From positions 62,001 through 126,000 of the forward strand of contig CAVQNF010000036.1 in NCBI GenBank assembly GCA_963713805.1: a DNA stretch of 64,000 bases, written 5' to 3'. This DNA comes from GAS188 sp963713805 (GTDB lineage Bacteria > Pseudomonadota > Alphaproteobacteria > Rhizobiales > Beijerinckiaceae). The notes beneath the pieces were generated by a model. It was given only the letters and a program-made list of their open reading frames with translations, was not told the origin of the DNA and ran no database searches. Below are positions 16,747 through 25,859 of the stretch, one piece after another. The position numbers and the translations under genes are program-made. Each line of letters opens with the position of its first letter. The stretch's first letter is position 1.

Positions 16747-17538
16747 TCAACGCTTGCGCTTATCGCGGCCGGCCGCCCGCGCGAGCAGCGGGAAGTAGAG
16801 CGCATAAGGGAGGAGCCGGGCGAATTTGGATATCCAGACGAGCCGCCTCGGGAAGGCAATCTCGAAACCTTTCGTGGCGAAGCCGTCGGCGATGCGGCGC
16901 GCGGCCTCCTCGACCCCCATCAGGAAAGGCATCGGAAAATTCTTCCCTTCGGTGAGCGGCGTCTCGACGAAGCCCGGATCGACGAGTTGCAAGGTCACGC
17001 CTTGGCGATCGCAGTCGAACTTCAGCGCTTCGCAAATGTGGATGGCGGCGGCTTTCGAGGCTCCATAGGCCGCCGCCGTGGGCAGCCCCCGATATCCGGC
17101 GAGCGAGGCCATGACGGCGATCTGCCCGCGCTTGCGCTCCCCCATGCGGGGCAAGAGTGCCGCGAGCCCGTTGAGAACCCCGAACACATTCACGTCGAAC
17201 GTGGCGCGAAAAACCGAAAGATCGATCTTCCTCGCCCGCCATTCGGGAGCGATGCCGGCGTTGAGAAAGGCAAGCGCGATCGGTCCATGGGCAAGCTCGA
17301 TCGCGGCCACGGCACGCTCCATCGCGGCAGCGTCCGTCACGTCGCAAGGGTGGCCGACGATGCGCCCACCGCTCCCCTTGGCCTCGCCGGCAAGCGCGTC
17401 GAGCGCCTCTGCCGAACGCGCGCTCGCCGCCACGATGAAGCCGCGCCGCGCGAGCTCGCGCGCCGTGGCGCGCCCGATCCCGGAGCTCGCGCCCGTCACC
17501 CAGGCGACGCCGTCGGCGGGTTTGGCTCGGTAGGTCAT
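16747..17538 (-). CDS. Short-chain dehydrogenase/reductase
   Basis: NAD(P)-dependent classical SDR of 263 residues. The Rossmann motif TGASSGIGRATARELARRG starts near residue 15, NAG is at about residue 90, and YGASKAAA carries the catalytic Tyr and Lys. The C-terminal hydrophobic stretch (KFARLLPYALYFPLLARAAG) and basic end suggest membrane association, as in SDRs acting on lipids. ATG at 17538. A much longer upstream open frame on this strand overlaps alaX and is not part of the gene. It is convergent with cfa; a role in lipid or fatty-acid reduction is possible but the substrate is unknown. Confidence 0.85.
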   Translation of the reverse strand: MTYRAKPADGVAWVTGASSGIGRATARELARRGFIVAASARSAEALDALAGEAKGSGGRIVGHPCDVTDAAAMERAVAAIELAHGPIALAFLNAGIAPEWRARKIDLSVFRATFDVNVFGVLNGLAALLPRMGERKRGQIAVMASLAGYRGLPTAAAYGASKAAAIHICEALKFDCDRQGVTLQLVDPGFVETPLTEGKNFPMPFLMGVEEAARRIADGFATKGFEIAFPRRLVWISKFARLLPYALYFPLLARAAGRDKRKR

Positions 17539-17760
17539 GGTTTTCCTTGCAGCCCTTCGCGAAGGAGCTCCCGAGCCTTTGCGCCCGAGCCTCCTCAGTG
17601 AGGCCGATGACATGACGACGGCGCGAACGCAACCGGTGCTTCGGGCGTTGCCGGCCGGTGGTTTTTCTCGCACATCGCCATGGCTCCTGCTATTCCAGCA
17701 CCCGGCGGTGAGAAGCCGCTCGCCGCGACATCCTAAGATGCGAGCCGAAGGGACGAGACC

Positions 17761-18474
17761 ATGCCCACCGATCTGTTGTTTCGCGCCGACGCCTATGGCC
17801 GCGAATGCTCGGCGACGGTCGTCGCGGTGAACGAGCGAGGGGGCATCGTCCTCGACCGGACGGTGTTCTACGCGCAAGGCGGCGGCCAGCCTGGCGACAA
17901 GGGCGTGATCGAGGTCGCGGCGAGGCCGATCGTCATCGCGACCACCGTGTATGACCAGGCCGACAAGGGCATCGTCGTGCATGTACCGGCGGAAGGCCAG
18001 TCCGCGCCCTCTCCCGGGGCCACGGCGAAAGCCAAGCTCGATTGGGAGACGCGTTTCGCGCGCATGCGCATCCACACGGCTCTGCATCTCCTCTCTTGCG
18101 TTCTCCCCTATCCCGTCACCGGAGGTGCGATCGGTGAAGGCGAAGGGCGGCTCGACTTCGACATCCCCGAAGCCGGGCTCGACAAGGACGAGCTCACGGC
18201 GAAGCTCCAGGCGCTGATCGATCGGGACGCCAAGGTGGGGCAACGCTGGATCACGGATGACGAGCTCTGCGCCAATCCGGGACTCGTGAAGACCATGTCC
18301 GTGAAGCCGCCCATGGGTTCCGGCAAGGTGCGGCTCGTCGAAATCGAAGGCATCGATCTTCAGCCCTGCGGCGGCACGCATGTGGCGCACACCAGCGAGA
18401 TCGGCAAGGTGCTGGTCACCGCAATCGAGAAGAAGGGCAAGCAGAACCGGCGCGTGCGCATCGCGCTCGCGTGA
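17761..18474 (+). CDS. Alanyl-tRNA editing hydrolase (AlaX type)
   Basis: Free-standing editing domain that removes Ser or Gly wrongly attached to tRNA-Ala. FYAQGGGQPGDKG is the conserved N-terminal loop, HTALH is the first zinc motif and CGGTHVAHTSEIG the second (Cys and His ligands). It is 237 residues in one frame, normal for AlaX. The terminal TGA overlaps the GTG at 18471 of the next gene, so the two may be translated together, although no functional link between them is known. Confidence 0.88.
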   Translation: MPTDLLFRADAYGRECSATVVAVNERGGIVLDRTVFYAQGGGQPGDKGVIEVAARPIVIATTVYDQADKGIVVHVPAEGQSAPSPGATAKAKLDWETRFARMRIHTALHLLSCVLPYPVTGGAIGEGEGRLDFDIPEAGLDKDELTAKLQALIDRDAKVGQRWITDDELCANPGLVKTMSVKPPMGSGKVRLVEIEGIDLQPCGGTHVAHTSEIGKVLVTAIEKKGKQNRRVRIALA

Positions 18475-19694
18475 AACGCGTCGCTCGCGCGAGCGGGACC
18501 GAGATGCAGCAGGGTCAATCACCGGAGGCGGCGCTCGCGCGCACGCTGCTGACCGCCCATGCCGTGCGCGAACGTGCCCATGAGCTGCTGGCGCTCGGGG
18601 AGGCCGACGCGCTTCGCCATTGGCGCGTCGATCGCGCGAAGCTCGAGAGCGTCGCGGCTTACGTGGTCGAAACGATGCGACAGAATTATCCCGCGCTCGA
18701 CATTCCCTTTCATGCGCGCTGGCGGCACTTCGCTTCAGGTGGCATCGACCGTTGGGCGAAGCTCGAGGCGACCGCGCCCTGGCCCGACGCTTCGAGCCGC
18801 GCGCGCTCGGCATTCGATCTCGCGATCGTCAGCGTTCTCCTCGACGCGGGCGCCGGGCCCGATTGGCGCTATCGCGGCGACGAGGGTGCCTCCCTGTCGC
18901 GCTCGGAAGGGCTCGCGGTCGCCTCCTTCGACATGTTTGCGCAAGGCGCCTTTTCCGCCGATCCGCGCGAGAAGTTGCGGGCGGACGCATCGCGGCTTGC
19001 CGCCATCGACGCCTCCAAGCTCGCTCGGGGCTTCCAGGTTTCCGCGACGAACGGCCTCGTGGGACTCGAGGGCCGCGCGGCGCTGCTGCGTGCGCTCGGG
19101 CGCGCGGTCTCGTCGGCTCCCGGCATCTTCGCCAAGCAAGACGATCCGCGTCCGGGCGGGCTCTTCGACCATCTTGCCGAGATGGGAAGGAGCCGGCGGG
19201 TGCTCGCCGCCACATCCATCTTGGAAGCCGTGCTCACGCATCTCGGGCCGATCTGGCCGTCGCGCCTGTCGCTCGGCGGCGTCCCGCTCGGCGATTGCTG
19301 GCACCACCCGGCGATCATGCGCACCGATGCAACGAACGGCCTCCTTCCCTTTCATAAGCTTTCGCAGTGGCTGTCCTATTCCCTCATCGAGCCGCTGCAA
19401 AAGGCCGGGATCGAGATCGTGGATATCGACGGACTTACAGGTTTGCCTGAATATAGGAACGGCGGTCTTTTCATTGATTTAGGAGCTGTTTCTTTGAAAG
19501 ACATCGAGGAAATATCGAAGCCTCACGAGACAGGCTCCGAGCTCGTCGTGGAATGGCGCGCGCTCACCGTCGCGCTCCTCGACGAAACCGCAAAATTGAT
19601 CCGCCGGACGCTGCGGCTCGACGCGACGACCCTGCCCTTGGCGAAGGTGCTGGAAGGCGGCACATGGGCGGCCGGCCGGCGCATCGCCCAGTGA
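18471..19694 (+). CDS. DUF1688 / URC4-like protein of uracil catabolism
   Basis: Homologue of yeast URC4 (urg3), a protein of unknown chemistry required by the URC route of uracil breakdown. The family is recognised from RERAHELLALGEADALRHW, VPFHARWRHF-like text with DIPFHARWRHFASGG, FDLAIVSVLLDAGAGPDWRY, EGLAVASFDMFAQGAFS, NGLVGLEGRAALLRALG, DGLTGLPEYRNGGLFIDLG and the VEWRALTVALLDE block. It is 407 residues and in one frame. The start is either the GTG at 18471, coupled to alaX, or the ATG at 18504; no ribosome site decides. The uracil phosphoribosyltransferase gene follows after 84 bp, a known URC pairing. The GTP-cyclohydrolase-II-like URC1 is not in this window. Confidence 0.82.
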   Translation: MKRVARASGTEMQQGQSPEAALARTLLTAHAVRERAHELLALGEADALRHWRVDRAKLESVAAYVVETMRQNYPALDIPFHARWRHFASGGIDRWAKLEATAPWPDASSRARSAFDLAIVSVLLDAGAGPDWRYRGDEGASLSRSEGLAVASFDMFAQGAFSADPREKLRADASRLAAIDASKLARGFQVSATNGLVGLEGRAALLRALGRAVSSAPGIFAKQDDPRPGGLFDHLAEMGRSRRVLAATSILEAVLTHLGPIWPSRLSLGGVPLGDCWHHPAIMRTDATNGLLPFHKLSQWLSYSLIEPLQKAGIEIVDIDGLTGLPEYRNGGLFIDLGAVSLKDIEEISKPHETGSELVVEWRALTVALLDETAKLIRRTLRLDATTLPLAKVLEGGTWAAGRRIAQ

Positions 19695-19778
19695 GAGGCG
19701 CGGCGACGGCTCGCCACCCTTGACCATCGTCAGCGACGGCACGGTATTCTAGAAACCTTGTTGCAACGAGGAAGAAGC

Positions 19779-20408
19779 ATGGAAGGCGTCATCGTCGTCG
19801 ATCACCCGCTGGTCGGCCATAAGCTCACCTTGATGCGTGACAAGCGGCGCTCCACCAAGGGGTTTCGCCAGCTTCTCAACGAGATCGGCATCCTCCTCTG
19901 CTACGAGGTCACGCGCGATCTTCCGATCGAGATGATCGAGATCGAGACGCCGATGGAAACCATGCTCGCCCCCCAGATCGCCGGCAAGAAGCTCGTCTTC
20001 GCGCCGATCCTGCGCGCGGGCGTGGGCTTCCTCGACGGCATGCTCGAGCTCGTGCCCTCGGCCCGCGTCGCCCATATCGGCCTTTACCGCGACCCGCAGA
20101 CGCTGACCGCGATCGAATATTATTTCAAGGCGCCCCAAGACATCGCGGACCGATTGGTGATCATCATGGACCCGATGCTCGCGACCGGAAACTCGGCGAG
20201 CGCCGCGGTCGAGCGGTTGAAGGAGCAGGGCGCCAAGGATATCCGTTTCGTCTGCCTCCTGGCGGCGCCCGAAGGTATCGCCAAGATGCGCGGCGACCAT
20301 CCCGACATTCGCATCTGGACGGCGGCGATCGACACGAAATTGAACGAGCACGGCTATATCCTGCCCGGTCTCGGCGACGCGGGCGACCGCATGTTCGGGA
20401 CGCGATAG
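19779..20408 (+). CDS. upp: Uracil phosphoribosyltransferase
   Basis: Converts uracil and PRPP to UMP. HPLVGHKLTLMRDKRRSTKGFR at the start, FAPILRAGVGFLDGML, the PRPP loop IIMDPMLATGNSA and the uracil-binding C-terminal YILPGLGDAGDRMFGT are intact. It has 209 residues, standard length, with the ATG at 19779 preceded by GAGGAA. In the URC pathway UMP or its derivatives feed the DUF1688 step, so besides salvage this copy probably serves catabolism together with the gene before it. Confidence 0.93.
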   Translation: MEGVIVVDHPLVGHKLTLMRDKRRSTKGFRQLLNEIGILLCYEVTRDLPIEMIEIETPMETMLAPQIAGKKLVFAPILRAGVGFLDGMLELVPSARVAHIGLYRDPQTLTAIEYYFKAPQDIADRLVIIMDPMLATGNSASAAVERLKEQGAKDIRFVCLLAAPEGIAKMRGDHPDIRIWTAAIDTKLNEHGYILPGLGDAGDRMFGTR

Positions 20409-20543
20409 CCCTACGGGAGAGGTTAGCTGCCGGCGCGTCTTCACCTCTCCCAGCGGGACCCTGCGGCAGAGGTGAGGGGCGCTATCTCCCTCATCGGCTC
20501 CTCGCCTTCCGCTCGGCGTCGATCTCTCCTATCGGGTCTAGCC

Positions 20544-21365
20544 TCACCCTGTTCCGCCGCCTCGCTTTCGCGCCGCCTTCGCGGCAAGGAAGCTCTCCAT
20601 CGCGAGCTTCGGTTCCGGCGATTGCCAGGCTTCAACGAAAGCCTCGATACCGGCGTCGACGGCGGCGCTCGGCGTGAGCTCTTCCCAATCGAGGATGAGG
20701 CGCTTTTGCAAGGAGATCGCGCGAGGGCCGCAGGCCAAGAGCGCCTCGAGCCATTGCTCGACCGCCGCGTCCAGTTCACGGTCCGCGGACGACGCGCTCG
20801 ACGAAGCCCCATTCTCGCGCCTCGGCGGCCGTGAATATCTCCCCGAGAAGGAGGATTCTGGCGCGTCCGCCCCCAACCGACGAGCATCGGCAAGAGCGCC
20901 GCTTCGACGACGGAGGGAATGCCGAGCTTGACCTCGGGCATGCCGAAGCGCGCGGTTTCGGAGGCGAGGCGCAAGTCGCAGGCCGCCGCGATCTCCATGC
21001 CGGCGCCGAGCGCGAAGCCCTCGATGCGCGCGAGCACCGGTACCGGCAGGAACCGCAGGTGTCGCAGCATTCGTGAAGGCGGGTGATGAAAGCCCGCGCG
21101 GTCCGGGATCGAGCTCCGCCATCTCCTCGATATCCGCGCCTCCGATGAAGGCCCGCTGCGCCGGCACCCGTAAGACGACCGCGCGCAATTCCTCCTTGGC
21201 GGCCAGTGTTTCATCTCTTCGACGAAATGTCATCAAAGGCCGAGTTGAGCGTGTTCAACTTGCGCTTATTGTCGAGCGTCACCCGCGCGATGATCCCGCT
21301 CGGCCGCTCTCGAGCCGCACATCGACGCCGCCGTCGGTTTTCGCATCGCCATCATCCTCGTGCAT
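20544..21365 (-). CDS. Enoyl-CoA hydratase/isomerase family protein
   Basis: Crotonase-fold enzyme acting on a CoA thioester. The readable blocks, in three frames, are RVTLDNKRKLNTLNS, AFIGGADIEEMAEL (oxyanion hole), PVPVLARIEGFALGAGMEIA, CDLRLASETARFGMPEVKLGIP with the Glu of the active site, and a C-terminal helix set ending in AAKAARKRGG. Length is about 265 residues, as usual. Breaks near 21200, 21060 and 20850 join without missing conserved residues. The ATG at 21365 overlaps the stop of the penicillin-acylase gene (TGATG), so it is the last gene of a three-gene operon. Its place in a pathway with two amide hydrolases suggests degradation of an N-acyl compound. Confidence 0.82.
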
Positions 21366-23773
21366 CACTCCCGACGGGAGGCCACCCCCGTCAGATAGGC
21401 AAGCTCATCTTGCCGGCGCAGGAGCTTGATCCTCCGGACGATCTCCGGCTCGATTCGCTCGCGGCTGTAGAGCATCGGCACATACTCGCCCTTCGCCCAG
21501 GCGGGAGCGAGGTCCCCATAATGGGGCGAGCGGGGATCGCCCGATTGGCCGGGCGCGTTGATGCAAACGCTGTTGTCCCACTCCCCGACATCCATGACGA
21601 GGCGCACCGATGCGCCATGCGTGATGCGGAAATCTCCCGGACGGTAGCCCGTGTGCATCGGCGTCGAGCCGCTCCCGCCCTTCGGCAGGGGGCCCACGTC
21701 CATGTTCGGCGCGGAAGGGTCCTCGAGACAAGACAAGGCGTGCTCGAAGAAACCATGGTGCAGCGCGCCCCAGCGCCAGCTCGCGGGATCGGGACCGAGA
21801 CGGTGGCGGCACTCTTCGGCCGCCGTGGCGAGCGTGTCGGCAAGGAGCGCGTCGCGTTCCCGCTCCGGCGCGGCACCGAAGCGAGCGTCGGGCGCTTCCA
21901 AGGCGTCGAGCATGCCGTCGACATCTCCGGGCAGGAGAAGCTTGGCGAGGGCGCCGTCGCGAGCAAGGCGCGAGAGGAGGCGCGGCCGCAAATGGCGCAT
22001 CCACCAGACCTCGAACAGGGCCGCCGCGGCACTTTCGGCCGCGAGCGCCCAATCCCAGCCCAACAGCAGCGAAAGCGCGAGCTGGGTATCGCCTTCCGTC
22101 CTGCCGAGGCGCGTGAGAAGCCGCGTGAGACGCCGCGCCGGGATCGAGGTGACGTCGGTCTGCAAGGCGCAAGACGAGCCGACGCTGTCCTTCACCGTTC
22201 CCTCGAGCACTTCATGGATGCGCGTCGCGCGCGAGCGCTCGGACCACTCATGCCCGACCGGCATCCGCTCATGCGGCCAATCGGCGGGAAGGTTCATCTG
22301 GTTCGCCGTCGCGACGAAACCCTCCTTCGGATTGAGGCGCACGGGCAGATCGTCGGGGGAGATGAAGCCCTCCCAATCGTGGCTCCCATCGCCGGGCACC
22401 GGAAGGAGCCCGTTCCAATTCGGACGTTTCGGCATTTTCCCCGCCGGGAGCCAGGCGATGTTGCCCTCGACATCGCCATAGACCATGTTGATCGACGGTG
22501 CGCCCCAATGGCGCAGGGCCTCGCGAAAATTACCGAAGTTGCGCGTCCGCATCGCCGAAAGGCTCGCGAGATAGGCGGCCGAGCCCGGCTCCGACCAGAC
22601 GGAGCGCAGGGCGACCGCGAGGCGGCGCCCGGCATCCTCATGGATGACGGGGCCTTGGCGCGTGAACTTCAACCTGGCCTTTTGATCGGGTGCGCCCTTC
22701 ACGGGAATGGTTTCCTCGACCACGCGCATCTCTTCGAAGCCACCCTTGTAGCGATAGCGATCGGGCGCGCCCTCTTGCGTTTCATGGACGTAAACGTCCT
22801 CCTGATCCGCACAGAAGATCGTGAGGCCGAAGGCGATCGTGCCGTTATGCCCGATCGAGATGCCGGGGACCGCGGGCTCGCCGGCACCGATGCCGTCGAA
22901 GCCGGGGCTGCGAAGATGCACGAGATAGCGCAGCGAAGGCACGGCGTGGGCGCGGTGCGGATCATTGGCGACGATCGGCCTTCCGCTCGCGGTGCGGCTG
23001 CCGTGAATGGCCCAGTTGTTCGATCCGGTCGCCGCGATCTCCTCGACGACCTCGCCGAGCTCGTTGACCTTGCTCCACCGCTTCGCCTCGGCAAGCGGGG
23101 CCGCGAGCCGCTCCTTGGTGAAAGTGACGCCCGCCATGGCGAGCTTGAAGACGTCGAGCGCCTCGACCTTGATGGCGCCGATGTCCAAGCCCGCGGCGCG
23201 GCGCGGCTTCGTCGGCGGATCGAGATTGGCGCGCAGCAAGTCCGTCGCCTCGTCGGCGCGCGCGAGAACATTGGCCCGCAGCACCTCGGAAATGGCGTTG
23301 CGCGTAAGTCCATGGCTGCGGATGCGCACCACGTCCTCCGGCGACCAGCGTGAGGGCCGCGTGCCGAGCGCGACGAATTCGGGGGGTAGCCGATCGGGCT
23401 CTTTCTCGGTGAGCGTCACGAAGGCGTTGATGCCAAAGGTGAAGGCTTCGCAGATGGCGCGCATGTCGTCGCAACCATAGGCGGCCCATTCGCGCTCCAT
23501 GTCGCCACGATAGAGAAACAATCGCGCGGCGCGATCCTGCATCAGGAAGCCCGGCCCGAAATCCGCCGCGAGAAGGCCGAGGCCCCGCTTGCGCCATAGA
23601 TCGATCTGCCACAAGCGATCGCGCGCCGCGTTGAACCCTTGGGCGAAGAACAGGTCGGAAAGGCTTCCGGCCGATATGTGCGGCACGCCCCAGCGATCGA
23701 CCGCGATTTCGGCCGGTGCTTTCAGCCCTTCGAGGACATGCGTCTCGGCGGCGGCGAATCTACGTTCTTGCAT
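21365..23773 (-). CDS. Penicillin acylase family amidohydrolase (Ntn hydrolase)
   Basis: Hydrolyses an amide bond in an N-acyl substrate. It is 802 residues in one frame, made as a precursor cut by itself. The N-terminal chain has VDRWGVPHISAGS and FFAQGFNAARDRLWQIDLWR. The spacer ends at TGSNNWAI, where the Ser is the nucleophile of the beta chain. Downstream are NDPHRAHAVPSLRYLVHL, GISIGHNGTIAFGLT, INMVYGDVEGNIAW and the closing WDNSVCINAPGQSGDPRSPH with the oxyanion region. No signal peptide is visible (start MQERRFAAAE), whereas many family members are periplasmic, so a cytosolic site is likely. An amidase gene lies 10 bp upstream and an enoyl-CoA hydratase overlaps downstream. Substrate class (acyl-homoserine lactone, beta-lactam or other) is unknown. 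Confidence 0.9.
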   Translation of the reverse strand: MQERRFAAAETHVLEGLKAPAEIAVDRWGVPHISAGSLSDLFFAQGFNAARDRLWQIDLWRKRGLGLLAADFGPGFLMQDRAARLFLYRGDMEREWAAYGCDDMRAICEAFTFGINAFVTLTEKEPDRLPPEFVALGTRPSRWSPEDVVRIRSHGLTRNAISEVLRANVLARADEATDLLRANLDPPTKPRRAAGLDIGAIKVEALDVFKLAMAGVTFTKERLAAPLAEAKRWSKVNELGEVVEEIAATGSNNWAIHGSRTASGRPIVANDPHRAHAVPSLRYLVHLRSPGFDGIGAGEPAVPGISIGHNGTIAFGLTIFCADQEDVYVHETQEGAPDRYRYKGGFEEMRVVEETIPVKGAPDQKARLKFTRQGPVIHEDAGRRLAVALRSVWSEPGSAAYLASLSAMRTRNFGNFREALRHWGAPSINMVYGDVEGNIAWLPAGKMPKRPNWNGLLPVPGDGSHDWEGFISPDDLPVRLNPKEGFVATANQMNLPADWPHERMPVGHEWSERSRATRIHEVLEGTVKDSVGSSCALQTDVTSIPARRLTRLLTRLGRTEGDTQLALSLLLGWDWALAAESAAAALFEVWWMRHLRPRLLSRLARDGALAKLLLPGDVDGMLDALEAPDARFGAAPERERDALLADTLATAAEECRHRLGPDPASWRWGALHHGFFEHALSCLEDPSAPNMDVGPLPKGGSGSTPMHTGYRPGDFRITHGASVRLVMDVGEWDNSVCINAPGQSGDPRSPHYGDLAPAWAKGEYVPMLYSRERIEPEIVRRIKLLRRQDELAYLTGVASRRE

Positions 23774-23783
23774 CGCGTCAGCC

Positions 23784-25208
23784 TCATGCCGCCTTCGGAA
23801 GGCGCGGATCGATCGGCCTTGCCGTGTCGAGGCCGAGCATATCCTCGAGAAGCTTTGCCGCGGCGAGGATGCGCCCCTCCCCGCGCGGGGCTGAGGCGAT
23901 CTGCAGGCCGACCGGCAAGCCGCCCTTCGTGAAGCCGCACGGCAGCGAAAGCGCCGGAGAAAAGACGAGCGTGATCGCGTAGACGATGGCGAGCCAGTCG
24001 ATATAGGTCTCGAAGCGATGGCCGGCGCATTCGGTGAGATAGCGCTCGCCGACCGGAAAGGCCGCGCAAATGGTCGCCGGCGTCAGGAGGAGATCATAGG
24101 TTTCGAAGAAGGCGCCGGCGCGCTGAAACAGGGCGACCCGCTGATGCTCGGCCTTGGCGATTTCGGCAACGCTGAGAGCGAGGCCCTTCTCGATGTTCCA
24201 CACGACTTCGGGCTTCAAAAGATCGCGATGCGAGGCGAGAAGTCCACCGAGGTTGATGGCGAAGCTCTGCGCCCGCAAGATCTGAAAGCATTCATGCGCT
24301 TCCGAGAAATCCGGATGCGCCTCTTCGACGATCACCCCCTCCCCCGCGAGACGCAAGGCCGCGTCGCGCGTGATCGCGGCGACTTCCGGGTCGACCGGCG
24401 TGATGCCGAGATCGGCCGAATAGGCGACGCGCTTGGGCTTCCAGCCCGAACGCGCGAGCGCGACGAAGCCCGGCGCCTCGCGCGGCAACGACAAGGGCGC
24501 CTTCGGGTGCGCGCCCGACATCGCATCGAGGAAGAGCGCGAGATCCTCGACGGTGCGCGCCATCGGACCTTGCACGCCGAGCGTCTGGTCGAGCTTGGTC
24601 TTCGCGTCGCTCGCGCAACGCCCGACGCTCGGGCGCATGCCGACGACGCCGCAGAAGCTCGCCGGGTTGCGCAAGCTCCCGCCCACATCCGACCCATGTG
24701 CGAGCCAGGCCGTGCCGGATGCGAGGGCTGCCGCGGCGCCGCCCGACGAGCCGGCGACCGAACGGGTCACATCATGCGGGTTCTTCGTCACGCCGAAGAC
24801 CTCGTTGAAGGTGCTTGCGCCGGCACCGAACTCGGGCGTGTTCGACTTCGCATAGACCAGGCCGCCTTGCGCCTCGATCGTCTCGACGACGATGTCGGAG
24901 CGCTCGGGGACGAAATCGGTGAAGATCGGCGATCCTTGCGTGGTGCGCACGCCCGCGACGTTCGACAGATCCTTGATCGGCACGGGCAGGCCGGCGAGGA
25001 GCCCGCGCTCGGCCGGGGCCAAGCGCGCGAGCGCCGTGGCGCGTTGGCGCGCACGATCCAGGCACAAGGTCGGAAGCGCGTTCACCACGCCGTCCACCTC
25101 GCCGATGCGCGCTTCGAGCGCGTCGAGAAGGTCGTGGGGCGAAATCTCGTTTTTGCGGAGCTTCGTCACGAGACGCGACGCCGTCTCGCCGATCAATTCG
25201 GAACTCAT
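23784..25208 (-). CDS. Amidase (amidase-signature family)
   Basis: Ser-cisSer-Lys hydrolase of amides, related to the GatA subunit but free-standing. PVPIKDLSNVAGV carries the catalytic Lys, AGSSGGAAAALASG the cis-Ser, and HGSDVGGSLRNPASFCGVVG the nucleophile. It is 474 residues in one frame, normal length. No gatB or gatC is nearby, so a role in tRNA charging is unlikely. It is the first gene of the minus-strand operon amidase - penicillin acylase - enoyl-CoA hydratase. In combination, one substrate with two amide bonds, or a family of amides, is a reasonable guess. Confidence 0.88.
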   Translation of the reverse strand: MSSELIGETASRLVTKLRKNEISPHDLLDALEARIGEVDGVVNALPTLCLDRARQRATALARLAPAERGLLAGLPVPIKDLSNVAGVRTTQGSPIFTDFVPERSDIVVETIEAQGGLVYAKSNTPEFGAGASTFNEVFGVTKNPHDVTRSVAGSSGGAAAALASGTAWLAHGSDVGGSLRNPASFCGVVGMRPSVGRCASDAKTKLDQTLGVQGPMARTVEDLALFLDAMSGAHPKAPLSLPREAPGFVALARSGWKPKRVAYSADLGITPVDPEVAAITRDAALRLAGEGVIVEEAHPDFSEAHECFQILRAQSFAINLGGLLASHRDLLKPEVVWNIEKGLALSVAEIAKAEHQRVALFQRAGAFFETYDLLLTPATICAAFPVGERYLTECAGHRFETYIDWLAIVYAITLVFSPALSLPCGFTKGGLPVGLQIASAPRGEGRILAAAKLLEDMLGLDTARPIDPRLPKAA

Positions 25209-25570
25209 GCCTGCCCTGCCCTACTTTCGTTTTGGCCGACCATTGCGGTGGCCAGCTTGTGTAAACTGAGAAGAACTGGTTCCCCGCCTTCGCGCGGACG
25301 AGCGGAGAGGTTTGTGCCGACTTCACCACCGCTCCTTCCCGCGAAAGCGGGGAACCCAGACTTTGTAACGCAAGCCCATGCATCAAACAGCGGCTCACCA
25401 GCTTCGCCTAGCGCCAAACGGAACCTCCAATTCCGCTGCCCGCGAGTGCGTCGCCCACGGCTTCCGCGCTACTTGCGACCTCGGCCCAGGCCGATCGCCG
25501 CCCTTGCCCAAGGGCACGGACTTACCCATCTTGCAGCAGCGGCGCTTCATGGTATAGGGGGCACAGTCGT
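25209..25570. other. Intergenic region between amidase operon and tRNA-Asn
   Basis: It contains REP-like copy 2 (25277-25362) and presumably the promoters for the amidase operon and for the tRNA. No protein gene was recognised. Confidence 0.5.
25277..25362. repeat. REP-like palindromic element, copy 2
   Basis: Shares the GGTTCCCCGCCTTCGCG arm, the GGA-GAGCGGA middle and the TTCCCGCGAAAGCGGGGAA arm with the element at 15053-15138, in opposite order. The two arms are inverted relative to each other, as in a double-hairpin mobile REP. Confidence 0.75.
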
Positions 25571-25646
25571 TCCCCGATAGCTCAGTTGGTAGAGCGCGCG
25601 GCTGTTAACCGCTAGGTCGTAGGTTCGAGTCCTACTCGGGGAGCCA
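25571..25646 (+). tRNA. tRNA-Asn (anticodon GTT)
   Basis: A 76-base cloverleaf: acceptor TCCCCGA pairs with TCGGGGA, the D arm is GCTCAGTTGGTAGAGC, the anticodon arm has CTGTTAA, and the T arm is GTAGGTTCGAGTCCTAC. Discriminator G and CCA are encoded. A T run (about 25647-25652) follows and may end transcription. tRNA-Asn genes are common integration sites, and the next ~7 kb is accessory in character. Confidence 0.97.
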
Positions 25647-25859
25647 TTTTTTAGGGTCCGAGCCGGAGACGTGGGCGACGCCGTTGTCGTCCGCGACAAC
25701 GAATTACGGCGACCGAGCACCAAGTTCCTAGAAAAGGTAGGGGCCTCGCCGAGCGCTCCAGGCCCTTCACATTCCGAGTTCGGTGCACTCTCACCGCAAT
25801 TTCGGCAAAGGGAGAGCAGCCCAACGAGCCGTGACGAAGGAGCGAATTTGATCCGATAG

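Noticed and set aside
17539..18813. Upstream extension of the SDR open frame on the minus strand
   Set aside because: It overlaps the alaX and URC4-like genes on the other strand. The Rossmann motif sits directly after the ATG at 17538, so the extension is not coding.
21206..23353. A 715-codon open frame on the plus strand
   Set aside because: It lies wholly antisense to the penicillin acylase gene, whose motifs are clear. Long antisense frames are expected in GC-rich DNA.
24018..25580. A 520-codon plus-strand open frame
   Set aside because: Antisense to the amidase gene and running into the tRNA-Asn; no family resemblance.
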